This document shows positions 28,344 to 36,487 of a stretch of 64,000 nt of DNA, piece after piece; position 1 is the stretch's first letter, and each line of letters begins with the position of its first letter. The notes below the pieces were generated by a model that worked only from the letters and a program-made list of their open reading frames with translations, made no database searches and had not been told where the DNA came from. A program made the translations under genes and the position numbers. The stretch lies in NCBI GenBank assembly GCA_964504335.1, contig CAZDET010000006.1:62001-126000 (forward strand), written 5' to 3'. This DNA is from CAZDET01 sp964504335. Its GTDB lineage: Bacteria; Bacteroidota; Bacteroidia; Chitinophagales; Saprospiraceae.

Positions 28344-29048
28344 TTGAATCAACCCAGAATTGCACTTGTTACCGGCGGAAACCGAGGGATCGGGAAGGAA
28401 ATATGCCGACAACTCGCCCAGCAAGGGCACACTACCATCCTCACCAGTAGAGACCCCGAAAAGGGGAAACAGGCCCTCCGGGAAATCGACCAACCTAACT
28501 ACGATCTTCGATTTTACCAATTAGACGTCAGCAACCCGCAGAGTATCCGGGAGGCCTACGATTGGGTACAACGAGAATTCGGCCGCCTCGACATCCTCGT
28601 CAATAACGCCGGCATTAACTACGATACCTGGCACAACGCACTGGATGCCGATCTGGATCAATGCCGTCAAACGCTGGAGGTAAACCTGTTTGGTCCCTGG
28701 CTGCTCAGCCAAACGTTTATTCCACTGATGCAACGCAACGGCTACGGCCGGGTAGTCAATGTGTCGAGCGGCTCGGGGCAACTGAACGGTATGGGTGGAG
28801 GCACCCCGGGATACAGCATCTCCAAGGCTGCCCTCAACGTCCTTACCGTCAAACTGGCCAGTCAGGTACAAGGTCAGAATATCCTGATCAACGCAGTTGG
28901 CCCGGGTTGGGTACGCACCGACATGGGCGGCAGCAACGCCACTCGCTCGGTTGAAGAAGGAGCAGACGGTATCGTGTGGGCTGCGAACCTACCCGACGAC
29001 GGGCCCAGCGGCGGCTTTTTCCGCGATGGAAAAACCATCGACTGGTAG
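28344..29048 (+). CDS. Short-chain dehydrogenase/reductase (SDR)
   Basis: A classical SDR of about 234 residues, an NAD(P)-dependent oxidoreductase with a Rossmann fold. The cofactor motif is T-G-G-N-R-G-I-G near the N terminus, followed by L-D-V-S, N-N-A-G, the catalytic serine in V-S-S-G-S-G, and the Y-S-I-S-K active-site pair, then G-P-G-W-V-R-T-D-M. The similarity begins at P-R-I-A-L-V-T-G-G, which fits a TTG start at 28344; the in-frame ATG at 28224 would add 40 residues unlike the family and leave only 14 bases to the divergent DUF5916 gene. Start is therefore moderately uncertain. Its stop codon directly abuts the stop codon of a second SDR on the other strand. Substrate unknown. Confidence 0.88.
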   Translation: MNQPRIALVTGGNRGIGKEICRQLAQQGHTTILTSRDPEKGKQALREIDQPNYDLRFYQLDVSNPQSIREAYDWVQREFGRLDILVNNAGINYDTWHNALDADLDQCRQTLEVNLFGPWLLSQTFIPLMQRNGYGRVVNVSSGSGQLNGMGGGTPGYSISKAALNVLTVKLASQVQGQNILINAVGPGWVRTDMGGSNATRSVEEGADGIVWAANLPDDGPSGGFFRDGKTIDW

Positions 29049-29813
29049 TTAGGCCGCCGACATCCCCCCATCTACATTGAATTGGCCGCCATTGAGATAG
29101 GCGCCTTCCGGACTGGACAGAAACAACACCAGATTCGCCACATCGGTATTGGTAGCGTACCGACCTATCGGGATCATTTGTTCGAATTGGCCTTTTGCCT
29201 GATCGCCTTGCCCCGGACTGAACTGGTCTTCCACCGAACGCATCATGCGGTTTTCAACCGGCCCCGGGTGCACCGAATTAACCCGGATGTTATTTGGAGC
29301 CCCCTCCAACGCAGCCACCCGCATCAATCCGACTACGGCGTGTTTGCTGGTCACGTAGGCGCTCAAGTTTGCCCAACCCCACTGGCCAGCGACGGAAGAG
29401 GTGATGATAATGCTCCCTCCTTTCTCTTTCATTACGGGCATGACGTACTTCAAGCCATACCAAACGCCAAGTACATTGACGGCAAGTACTTTGTGAAACA
29501 TGTCTTCGGGGTAGTCCACAATGGAGGTAACCATCCCTTCAATGCCCGCATTGTTGAAAAATACGTCAATCCCCCCCATTTGGTCAACGGCATACTGGAC
29601 GAACGCTTGTACCTGATCCGACTTCGATACATCGGCCGTGTAGGTGTGTAGCCGATCGCTATTCAAGCGGTTTTTCGTCTGTGCAAGATCGCTTTCGTTA
29701 ATGTCGACGAGTAATACTTCTGCTCCCGCTTCAAGGAATTGTCGAGCGGTCTCGGCTCCAATTCCTCCGGAGCCACCTGTGATGACGACCTTTTTTCCTG
29801 AAAAATTGAACAT
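29049..29813 (-). CDS. Short-chain dehydrogenase/reductase (SDR), second copy
   Basis: A 254-residue classical SDR of the FabG/glucose-1-dehydrogenase type. Motifs: T-G-G-S-G-G-I-G cofactor loop, D-I-N-E after strand 2 (acidic residue suggests NAD preference), F-N-N-A-G-I, S-S-V-A-G-Q-W-G, catalytic Y-V-T-S-K, and the C-terminal Y-L-N-G-Q-F-N-V-D-G-G. It is only distantly like the neighbouring SDR, so this is not a recent tandem duplication. The start at 29813 (MFNFSGKKV) is chosen because the longer frame to 29882 runs into a terminator hairpin of the upstream gene. Substrate cannot be inferred from context. Confidence 0.9.
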   Translation of the reverse strand: MFNFSGKKVVITGGSGGIGAETARQFLEAGAEVLLVDINESDLAQTKNRLNSDRLHTYTADVSKSDQVQAFVQYAVDQMGGIDVFFNNAGIEGMVTSIVDYPEDMFHKVLAVNVLGVWYGLKYVMPVMKEKGGSIIITSSVAGQWGWANLSAYVTSKHAVVGLMRVAALEGAPNNIRVNSVHPGPVENRMMRSVEDQFSPGQGDQAKGQFEQMIPIGRYATNTDVANLVLFLSSPEGAYLNGGQFNVDGGMSAA

Positions 29814-29867
29814 GGCTTTTTTCGATGATACATAGGCGGTTGCCGGAATGTTCGAGACGAAAGTCCC

Positions 29868-29908
29868 AAAAAAGAAGGGCAAACGATGTGCTCGTCTGCC
29901 CTTCTTTC
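29868..29908 (-). terminator. Hairpin terminator after the SnoaL-like gene
   Basis: AGAAGGGCAAACGA pairs with TCGTCTGCCCTTCT (one mismatch) around a short loop; on the - strand it is followed by a run of T (AAAAAA on the + strand at 29868-29873). It lies 22 bases after the stop of the SnoaL-like gene and separates it from the SDR gene. Confidence 0.8.
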
Positions 29909-29930
29909 GATCTAATCGGTTCGGCTGCTA

Positions 29931-30284
29931 CTAGTTGTTGTAGTAAAACCGCTCGTGCTTGATGTGGCCGTCTTCCCACTGCTGGCGTGCCACCTGTTCC
30001 ATCTGAACACGGTTGCCATCCTTGAACGTCACGTCCATCATCGATTCCACAAATGTAGTGTGGTTTTCGGGATCCTCTCCGATTGCCCGAATCTCCAGGT
30101 TGTGGAACTCCTGTACGTTGTCGAGGAATTGCTCCTCGTAGGCGCGGCATTCGGCTTTGCCTGTACGAGTACCGCGGGGTTCAGTCATCACTACTTCCGG
30201 GTGGTAGTACTTGTCGAATGCCTCCAACAATTGCCCTTGGCCGAGCATGCTGTAAATCTCTTTGGCACGATCTAGGTTGGTCAT
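29931..30284 (-). CDS. SnoaL-like / nuclear transport factor 2-fold protein
   Basis: A 117-residue cytoplasmic protein of the SnoaL-like NTF2 fold (cone-shaped alpha+beta barrel used by small enzymes and binding proteins). Typical features are the N-terminal helix with E-A-F-D-K-Y-Y-H-P-E-V, the central helix R-A-Y-E-E-Q-F, and the C-terminal strands ending W-E-D-G-H-I-K-H-E-R-F-Y. The start at 30284 (MTNLDRAKEIYSML) is chosen; the in-frame extension to 30332 runs through an inverted repeat that looks regulatory. It stands alone between a terminator and a divergent gene. Substrate is unknown. Confidence 0.78.
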   Translation of the reverse strand: MTNLDRAKEIYSMLGQGQLLEAFDKYYHPEVVMTEPRGTRTGKAECRAYEEQFLDNVQEFHNLEIRAIGEDPENHTTFVESMMDVTFKDGNRVQMEQVARQQWEDGHIKHERFYYNN

Positions 30285-30306
30285 GATGTGTGGTTGATTT
30301 AATTGA

Positions 30307-30331
30307 TGTATGTAAATTAAACGTACATACA
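30307..30331. promoter_or_regulatory. Inverted repeat, possible operator
   Basis: TGTATGTA and TACATACA form a perfect 8-bp inverted repeat separated by 9 bases, 23 bases upstream of the SnoaL-like start codon in an AT-rich divergent intergenic region. The geometry would suit a dimeric repressor site or a small hairpin. No regulator gene is adjacent. Confidence 0.4.
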
Positions 30332-30460
30332 ATTAATTTGTTGAATGCCCTCCCTTTCAATTTACTGCCATCGGGATAAATCTCGGATAACGGATGGAAT
30401 TGCCCCCGCGAACACCAAAAAGCTTCTACATTTACACGCAAATCGACAAAGGGGAACGAT

Positions 30461-31048
30461 ATGTGGTTGAGATACCTGATCATCGCCTCCGGTATCGTAC
30501 TGATGATCGGAGGCTGCAATGGACTACTGTCGCAATTATTCGGCACCCACAAACTGCGGCATTTTACCATCGATACCCTCCGCACCACCGGCTTGGGCGA
30601 TGCCGATTACGTATCCATTGACTCTGCCCATTCTCCGGGCGACTTCGTCGTGGGGCCGGCTATACACCCGACCGATCGAGATATTGTCATCTTCCCGTTG
30701 ATTAGCGAAGCGGAACGAGCCGACCTGGAACAGGGAAAGCGAATTCGGCCCGCCCTGCTTGCCTGGAACAAAGTTTCTCCCGAAGTTCAGGAAGGAAGGG
30801 ATTCAATCCGCATTCCCCTCGGTACCGGTACCATTCGCGGATTGGTGCGCGCTCCCAACAAACTGAAAAATACGTCTGATCGATTGAGTGAGCAAGGATA
30901 CGATATCCCCAAAGATGTGTATTATTTGGAGGCAGATCGGGCACCATTGGCCTGGTACTGGAATCTGCTCATGCTGATAGGTGGAATCGGCATCGCCCTG
31001 GCAGCGGAAGCACGGGCTGCCCGACGCCGCCAACTGAAATCAAAATAA
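30461..31048 (+). CDS. Unknown membrane protein with two terminal helices
   Basis: A 195-residue protein I do not recognise. An N-terminal hydrophobic segment (about residues 4-20) ends in M-I-G-G-C, which could be a lipobox (C19) or a simple signal anchor. The middle (about 30-160) is soluble and beta-rich with several D/E-P motifs, and residues about 163-183 form a second membrane helix followed by a positive tail (R-A-A-R-R-R-Q-L-K-S-K) expected to be cytoplasmic. That topology puts the middle domain in the periplasm. It ends 19 bases before tpiA in the same direction, so co-transcription with tpiA is likely, but a functional link is not implied. Confidence 0.7.
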   Translation: MWLRYLIIASGIVLMIGGCNGLLSQLFGTHKLRHFTIDTLRTTGLGDADYVSIDSAHSPGDFVVGPAIHPTDRDIVIFPLISEAERADLEQGKRIRPALLAWNKVSPEVQEGRDSIRIPLGTGTIRGLVRAPNKLKNTSDRLSEQGYDIPKDVYYLEADRAPLAWYWNLLMLIGGIGIALAAEARAARRRQLKSK

Positions 31049-31067
31049 CTCAAATACCTCGTTCGAT

Positions 31068-31829
31068 ATGAATACAGACCGCCTCATGGTTGCCGGCAAT
31101 TGGAAAATGCATACCACCTACTCGGAAGGTCGGGAGCTCGCCCAGGAAATTGTCGAATTACTTCAACCAACCAAAGTGAAAGTCGTTTTCGGCACGCCTT
31201 TCATCCACCTCAAATCAATTTCCAGCGTAATTAGAGATATCAACAACCTCCACCTCGCCGCTCAAAATGTGCACCAGGAGGAGAAGGGGGCCTACACCGG
31301 AGAAATATCCGCGGCTATGCTCCGCTCCGTCGGTACCGAATATGTAATCGTGGGCCACTCCGAACGTCGCACCTACTTCCAGGAAACCGACGATCTGGTG
31401 TACCAAAAAATCAAGCGCGTACTGGAAAATGGCATGCACCCCATCTACTGCTGCGGCGAACGCGTTGAGGTGCGCGATGCCGGTGAACACCTCCAACTGG
31501 TGGCCGAACAAATCGAAACCGCCCTCTTCGACCTCTCCGCGGAGCAATTCAGCCGTTGTACCGTCGCCTACGAACCCATCTGGGCCATCGGCACCGGCAA
31601 TACCGCCACCCCCGAGCAAACTCAGGAAATGCATGCTCATCTGCGGCAATTAATTACCAAAAAATACAATTCGGACCTCGCTGAGCAAACTACCATCCTC
31701 TACGGCGGCAGCGTCAAACCCGCCAATGCCAAAGAGCTCTTCGCTCAGCCCGATGTAGATGGAGCCCTCGTCGGCGGCGCTTCTCTGAACGCCAAGGATT
31801 TCGTGGCGATCATTAACAGCTTCTCCTAA
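31068..31829 (+). CDS. tpiA: Triosephosphate isomerase
   Basis: TpiA interconverts dihydroxyacetone phosphate and glyceraldehyde 3-phosphate in glycolysis and gluconeogenesis; a cytoplasmic dimeric TIM barrel. The 253-residue protein has the full active site: N11-W-K13, H97 in V-G-H-S-E-R-R, and the catalytic base E169 in A-Y-E-P-I-W-A-I-G-T-G, followed by the phosphate-binding Y-G-G-S-V-K and V-G-G-A-S-L. Length and motif spacing are standard. A tandem-repeat region with an assembly gap begins 22 bases after the stop. Confidence 0.98.
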   Translation: MNTDRLMVAGNWKMHTTYSEGRELAQEIVELLQPTKVKVVFGTPFIHLKSISSVIRDINNLHLAAQNVHQEEKGAYTGEISAAMLRSVGTEYVIVGHSERRTYFQETDDLVYQKIKRVLENGMHPIYCCGERVEVRDAGEHLQLVAEQIETALFDLSAEQFSRCTVAYEPIWAIGTGNTATPEQTQEMHAHLRQLITKKYNSDLAEQTTILYGGSVKPANAKELFAQPDVDGALVGGASLNAKDFVAIINSFS

Positions 31830-32140
31830 ATCCTCCGTATAGCAATATGTCAATGTGCCGAATTAGAAAATTGGCACATTGGCACATTGGCANNNNNNNN
31901 NNNNNNNNNNNNNNNNNNNNNNNNNNNNNNNNNNNNNNNNNNNNNNNNNNNNNNNNNNNNNNNNNNNNNNNNNNNNNNNNNNNNNNNNNNNNATTGGCAC
32001 ATTGGCACATTGGCAAAACTATTCGCAAAAAAATGTAAGCCGCCCGTTCTATCGCTGAATTATTGTTACTATTCTGCTATCTTTAGCCTCCACCCATTTT
32101 CAGACATTTCCTCGCTGGCAGGAATTAAGGGCTACAGCTA
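31830..32140. repeat. Intergenic 8-bp tandem repeat (word TTGGCACA) interrupted by a 100-N gap
   Basis: No gene is visible in this stretch. On the left of the gap, 31870-31892 reads as successive TTGGCACA units; the same 23 bases reappear immediately right of the gap at 31993-32015. The gap (31893-31992) is exactly 100 N, the usual placeholder for unknown length, so the real array is probably longer. A near-perfect inverted copy (CAATGTGCCGAATT, 31851-31864) precedes the array and would pair with its first units, which could form a terminator-like hairpin after tpiA. The remaining AT-rich 125 bases lead to the S24 regulator and contain a weak -7-like TATCTTTA at 32078. Confidence 0.85.
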
Positions 32141-33022
32141 ATGAATAGTATCGTCACTCAGCGATTTATCAAATGCCACGACAAACTCAAAGAGGATAAG
32201 CGCGTGCGCTCCTCCCGTCAGTTTGCCCTATCCCTCGATTACCTGCCCCAAAGCCTGAGCGAAATCCTGAAAGGCCGCCGCGATGTCACCATCGAACTAC
32301 TCCGAAAAGCCGTCGAGAAATACAAAATCAATCCGGTCTTCATCATGACGGGCGAAGGGCCAATGTTTATGACCGAAGAAGACCACCAAAGCTTCCGCAT
32401 CCTGACGATTGTCACCGACATTCAGGAATCGGAGCGCATCGTACACGTGCCGTTGCCGGCTCAGGCAGGCTACGCCTCCGAATTATCCGATCCTACCTTT
32501 ATTCAAGACCTGCCGACCTTCTCCCTGCCCGACTATAAGTACAATGTAGGCACCCATCGGGCATTCGATGTCTCCGGCGATAGCATGGAACCCACACTGT
32601 TCGAAGGAGATAAAGTCATTTGCAGCTTTCTGGAGCCCGGCCTGTGGGAATCCGGCATGAAAGATAATTACGTCTACGTACTTGTCTCGCAGTCGGATGT
32701 AGTCGTAAAACGCGTGCACAATTTCCTCGCCTCCGATAAGCAAATCGAATTATTTTCCGACAACAACTTCTACACTCCGTATCGGATCAACTTAAGCGAC
32801 CTGCGGGAAGTCTGGTACGTTCGGGCAAAAATCAGCCCTTTTCTTCCCTCTCCTCAGAATATCTCCAACTACCTCCGGGAAGAAATCCGGGAACTGAAGC
32901 AAAACCTTCGCCAACAAACCCGGCTCATTAGTCATTTAAATACTACAATAGAACAACTTCTTCCACAAACCGTCCCCTCCCAAACTGATACGCATGGCAA
33001 AGACATTGACCGTAACCGTTAA
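32141..33022 (+). CDS. LexA-like / S24-family transcriptional regulator with HTH and C-terminal coiled coil
   Basis: A 293-residue regulator of the self-cleaving LexA/phage-repressor type. Residues about 5-75 form an XRE-like helix-turn-helix domain (S-R-Q-F-A-x-S-L-D-Y-L-P-Q-S-L-S-E-I-L-K-G). The C-terminal S24 peptidase domain has a candidate cleavage site A109-G110, the catalytic serine S148 in S-G-D-S-M-E-P-T, and the lysine K190 in V-V-V-K-R. The last 50 residues (about 235-285) are a charged, leucine-rich coiled coil not found in LexA. The intact Ser/Lys pair and A-G site suggest DNA-damage or RecA-linked autocleavage, which is family knowledge, not shown here. Its target genes are not evident. 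The 3' end overlaps the next small gene by 29 bases. Confidence 0.88.
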   Translation: MNSIVTQRFIKCHDKLKEDKRVRSSRQFALSLDYLPQSLSEILKGRRDVTIELLRKAVEKYKINPVFIMTGEGPMFMTEEDHQSFRILTIVTDIQESERIVHVPLPAQAGYASELSDPTFIQDLPTFSLPDYKYNVGTHRAFDVSGDSMEPTLFEGDKVICSFLEPGLWESGMKDNYVYVLVSQSDVVVKRVHNFLASDKQIELFSDNNFYTPYRINLSDLREVWYVRAKISPFLPSPQNISNYLREEIRELKQNLRQQTRLISHLNTTIEQLLPQTVPSQTDTHGKDIDRNR

Positions 33023-33215
33023 ACATATCGAACTGGAAGGTGGCTTCTGGGGGCTCGTCGACGATGCCGGCAATCAATACGAACCGGAAATCCTCCCCGC
33101 CAACCTTCAGCAAGAAGGGCGTCGGGCCAGAGTAAAAGTGCGCTCCCTCGATACCGCTTCTTTCCGAATGTGGGGTCAGCCCGTTCGAATCGAACGAGTG
33201 GAAGCCCTGTTGTAA
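32994..33215 (+). CDS. Small unknown protein overlapping the S24 regulator gene
   Basis: A 73-residue protein with a compact beta-rich pattern: alternating hydrophobic strands, E-L-E-G-G-F-W-G-L-V-D-D-A-G-N-Q-Y-E-P, then L-P-A-N-L-Q-Q-E-G-R-R-A-R-V-K-V, and a C-terminal M-W-G-Q-P-V-R-I-E. This resembles short OB-like domains of unknown function seen in bacteria and archaea, with a conserved G-F-W/Y-G and D-D-x-G core, but I cannot name the family. There is no later methionine in frame, so the 29-base overlap with the regulator gene seems genuine and implies translational coupling. No signal peptide; cytoplasmic. Confidence 0.7.
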   Translation: MAKTLTVTVKHIELEGGFWGLVDDAGNQYEPEILPANLQQEGRRARVKVRSLDTASFRMWGQPVRIERVEALL

Positions 33216-33512
33216 GGGACTGCTTATCAGATAGAGAATTTTCTACTTTGTCAACAAAACATTATATTTGCCTTATACATCTAGTCGCTTAGCTATCAAT
33301 AACTCAACACTCCTTTGTTTACGACCTAACTGTTCCTAATGAACGGAAGCAGCTATTACCAGCGCAAGCTGATTAAACATCACGAATTTCCCCGGGTCGT
33401 ATTTCTATAGTAACTCCCTACTTATTGTTGTCGGCTTTTTGCTCGCTGGACACGAACACCGGCCGAAAGCGTTATTTAAACCACGATTTGAAATATTCCA
33501 ATTGTCACCCTT
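33216..33512 (+). promoter_or_regulatory. Long leader region of the response regulator, with -7 box and a possible 23-codon ORF
   Basis: No longer gene is visible here. TATATTTG at 33263-33270 is an exact TAnnTTTG match; the nearest TTTG (33247) is too close to be a normal -33 element. If used, the mRNA would have a leader of about 240 bases. Inside it, 33339-33410 is an ATG-initiated reading frame of 23 codons (MNGSSYYQRKLIKH then H-E-F-P-R-V-V-F-L), rich in basic and aromatic residues. It could be a leader peptide or chance. There is no clear hairpin. Confidence 0.35.
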
Positions 33513-33917
33513 ATGGTACTTAAGCGTGCTCTCGTCATTGAAGATGATCCGCCTACGGCCCATTTGCACCGGCTGCTGCTCGAAGAAGCACAGTTTGTTC
33601 AGCAGATTCTTGCTGTCCACACTTGCGAAGAAGGAATTTCCGTGCTGCGCCAATGGCGCAATCATCCACCGGAATTAATCCTGCTCGATATTCAGATGCC
33701 GGGCATGAACGGCTGGAAATTTCTGGATCACTTAAGTCAGCAACGCTACCCCACTGACAAACGGCCGAAGGTGATGATTCTTTCCAATGACGTACGAGCT
33801 CCGCACCAACGGCTAATCAAGGCCTACTCCGATGCCATCGGCATTTGGGAAAAACCGCTGACCAAAGAATTACTACAATCGGTCATGGGGCCCCAACTAG
33901 CCTCCATCAGATGGTGA
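33513..33917 (+). CDS. Single-domain response regulator (CheY-like)
   Basis: A 134-residue stand-alone receiver domain. The acidic pocket is E10-D11-D12, the phosphoacceptor is D59 in L-L-D-I-Q-M-P-G-M-N-G, the switch residue is S91 in I-L-S-N-D, and the conserved lysine is K114 in W-E-K-P-L. There is no output domain, so it acts by protein-protein contact, as CheY does, or passes phosphate in a phosphorelay. No histidine kinase is encoded nearby, so the partner is elsewhere in the genome. The gene is isolated, with a long leader upstream and a repeat array downstream. Confidence 0.93.
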   Translation: MVLKRALVIEDDPPTAHLHRLLLEEAQFVQQILAVHTCEEGISVLRQWRNHPPELILLDIQMPGMNGWKFLDHLSQQRYPTDKRPKVMILSNDVRAPHQRLIKAYSDAIGIWEKPLTKELLQSVMGPQLASIRW

Positions 33918-34037
33918 TCCCGAAACGCCCTTCCCACGTCCAGCCTTTTAAAAAGGGATTTCAAATACCCCCCCGCATCTACTCAGAATCCATACGCTAA
34001 CTATTCATCCGTCACCAAAAAGGAAGGAAGCCACCAG

Positions 34038-34068
34038 ACCAAAGTACCAAAAGCACCAAAGCACCACC
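34038..34068. repeat. Degenerate 8-bp repeat (word ACCAAAGC)
   Basis: Four imperfect copies of an ACCAAAGC-like word (ACCAAAGT, ACCAAAAGC, ACCAAAGC, ACCACC) lie in the 161-base gap between the convergent response regulator and penicillin-acylase genes. The word differs from the arrays at 31.9 and 48.8 kb, but period and intergenic placement are similar. Confidence 0.6.
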
Positions 34069-34078
34069 AGGCCATTCC

Positions 34079-36487
34079 TCACTCCTCCCCCTTCAACTGC
34101 CACGCCTCCACTGCCACGCTTTCCACCGTTTCCTTTCGAAAAAACAGTGGAAAAAACCGGTCGGTGGCCCATAGCTCGAATAGATTGGCGTAAAACGGAC
34201 TGGCCGGATCACCCGATTGCCCCGGTGCGTTCATCCCAACGGCATGGTCCCAGCTTTCTGTGTCCACGATTATCCGGAAAGAGGCCCCCGAGCGTTGGTT
34301 GAGGCTATTGCTTGTACTTCCTACGGTATACCCATATCCCCCTCTGGGATGCGGCCCCACGTTCAACTGCCGGCGAGTGCGATCGTTGACTGCTCTAGCC
34401 AGCGGGTGTTCCATTTCCACATGCTTATTGGCCACCTGCCCATATTGCCATTTTTCAAAGTTACCCAATCGTCCCTGCAACCGCTCACAGGCTCCTGCCA
34501 ATTCCTCCGCGAGTATGCGATCTCGGGCTTGCATAGGCTGCGCCCCGAAACCAGCTCCCGGAAAGAGTAGCCAATCAATCACCTTTTTTAGTTGGGGGCT
34601 GAAGTAAGGGCGGGCCCGAGCGGGTACCTCCTCCTTTTCAAAGCGGCTTCGCAACCCGGCTTGCCATTCTGCAAAGATAGCAGCAGCGATAGAGGTGGCT
34701 TCCATGCGGAAATCCCACCGCAACAGGCTATCTCGCGCACGCGTCGACTGTGCATCTATCGGCTCAATGTGACGCAATAGTGGGACAAGCTGCCGGGCGG
34801 GAATCGATAAATAATCGACCTGATACCGCATCATATCAGCCATACTGTGCTTTTGGCCGTTGTCCAGCAGTTCCGCCAGCCGGTCACCGCGGTAGGGATC
34901 GGCCCAGGAATAACCGATGGCATCCCAGCGACCGTACTCCGGGGGCGTCACGTTTTCATTGGCTGTGATGATCATGCCCGAAGCCGGGTTGTGCAACGAC
35001 GGTTTCTGATCGATTGGTAAATATCCATCCCACTCGTACGAACCATCTCCCGGCACGGCTACCAGCCCGCTAAAATCTCGCCGCACCGGGGCGATTCCCA
35101 CTGCCTGCCAGCCGATGTCGCCCTTGCGATCCGCCCACACCATGTTTTCGCCCGGAATGTGACTGTACCTGCAAGCTTCCTTAAATTCGTCCCAATTGGT
35201 AGCCTGATCCATGCGTAAACTCGCCAGATAGGGCGACCCACCAATCTCCAGCCATCCACAACGAACGGCGTAGGCAACATGTCGAATCGTATCCCGATAC
35301 ACCACCGGCCCGTGCCGAGAGTAGCGATGCGTTACGGTGTAGTCGGGCTGTCCCTTCACCGGAATGCGGTCTTCCACCAGTTCCATCTCCTCCCAAGCTC
35401 CCTGATACCGGTACTCGTTAGGATTGTCCGGATTCAATTCGTAAAAGTAGAGGTCTTCCGCATCGGTGCGAAATACGGTCAGCCCCCAGGCTCCGAATTC
35501 ATTATGGCCAATCGATATTCCCGGTATTTCCGGTTCTCCGCCTCCAATGACATTCCAGCCGGGTGCCACCAAATGCACCAAATACCGCAACGACGGGACG
35601 GCCAGCGTCCGGTGGGGGTCGTTAGCCATAATCGGATAACCGCTCTGCGTTCGGCTCCCGTCCACTACCCAGTTGTTACTCCCTATATCAAATAACTCCG
35701 ATTCCCGCCAATCCCCGTAAGATCGTTCCCATTCTGCGGCCAGGTAGCGGAATCGTTCGGCCTCCTCCCGGGCCGTCGCCACAATGTCTTCCGGGCGAAA
35801 GCGTACGGGCTGCCGGTAGGCATCGTACACTGCAAGAACATCCTCGAAAAGCGATGCCGTATCGATCCGTGGGTCCAAATCCAAAATCGGATCTTTCGGA
35901 TGAAACCAGGAAATTTCCCGCACTCTTTCCGGACCAAGTAGCACCACCAATCGGGAGATATCCAATTCCAGGCCAATATTTCCAAGTAATCCCTGGTGCC
36001 GCGAAATGACAACTTCCGGCGTCCAGGCCTGCGGCAGGATATCCAGTAATTTAAATTCTAACGGTAGTAGCGAAGTATCCTGCAATACCTCCTCGATGTA
36101 GGCATTCACTCCTTCCACGTACGATTCAATAATCAACTTTCCGCGCGGATGGTAGTAATTCATCTCTGCGTCCATATCGCCCCGGAACTGAAATAGCCGG
36201 GTTCCGACATCTCGTTGCAATTCACGGGGGCCAAGCATTTCTGCCACCGTGCCGGTGGCTTGCCGACGCCACACTTCAAACTGAAACAGCCGATCCTTCG
36301 CAGCACAATAGCCCTGGGCGAAAAACAAATCGTGCTCGTTGTTGGCATAGATGTGATTGATGCCGTAGGGATCGCGATAGACTTCAACCGACTGCTCCAA
36401 TCCACTAACGGCTGATGTAGACTGCGCCTGAGTAATCAATACTGCACATACCTGAAATAAAATTATTGCTTTGCCCCAAATAGCCAT
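34079..36487 (-). CDS. Penicillin acylase family protein (Ntn hydrolase)
   Basis: An 802-residue exported Ntn-hydrolase of the penicillin amidase family (penicillin acylases, quorum-signal acylases). Residues 1-22 are a signal peptide. The alpha-chain region opens with V-E-V-Y-R-D-x-Y-G-I-N-H-I-Y-A and has Y-C-A-A-K-D-R-L-F-Q-F-E. Autocleavage would expose the nucleophile S270 in I-G-S-N-N-W-V-V, followed by the beta-chain motif M-A-N-D-P-H-R. Such enzymes mature in the periplasm by excising a spacer peptide and hydrolyse amide-linked acyl groups; the substrate (acyl-homoserine lactone, peptide, antibiotic) cannot be told from sequence. It stands alone, divergent from the unknown membrane protein at 36.7 kb. 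Confidence 0.93.
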   Translation of the reverse strand: MAIWGKAIILFQVCAVLITQAQSTSAVSGLEQSVEVYRDPYGINHIYANNEHDLFFAQGYCAAKDRLFQFEVWRRQATGTVAEMLGPRELQRDVGTRLFQFRGDMDAEMNYYHPRGKLIIESYVEGVNAYIEEVLQDTSLLPLEFKLLDILPQAWTPEVVISRHQGLLGNIGLELDISRLVVLLGPERVREISWFHPKDPILDLDPRIDTASLFEDVLAVYDAYRQPVRFRPEDIVATAREEAERFRYLAAEWERSYGDWRESELFDIGSNNWVVDGSRTQSGYPIMANDPHRTLAVPSLRYLVHLVAPGWNVIGGGEPEIPGISIGHNEFGAWGLTVFRTDAEDLYFYELNPDNPNEYRYQGAWEEMELVEDRIPVKGQPDYTVTHRYSRHGPVVYRDTIRHVAYAVRCGWLEIGGSPYLASLRMDQATNWDEFKEACRYSHIPGENMVWADRKGDIGWQAVGIAPVRRDFSGLVAVPGDGSYEWDGYLPIDQKPSLHNPASGMIITANENVTPPEYGRWDAIGYSWADPYRGDRLAELLDNGQKHSMADMMRYQVDYLSIPARQLVPLLRHIEPIDAQSTRARDSLLRWDFRMEATSIAAAIFAEWQAGLRSRFEKEEVPARARPYFSPQLKKVIDWLLFPGAGFGAQPMQARDRILAEELAGACERLQGRLGNFEKWQYGQVANKHVEMEHPLARAVNDRTRRQLNVGPHPRGGYGYTVGSTSNSLNQRSGASFRIIVDTESWDHAVGMNAPGQSGDPASPFYANLFELWATDRFFPLFFRKETVESVAVEAWQLKGEE

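Noticed and set aside
34079..36487. Quorum-quenching (AHL acylase) function for the acylase-family protein
   Set aside because: Family membership alone does not identify the substrate, and no quorum-sensing genes are nearby.
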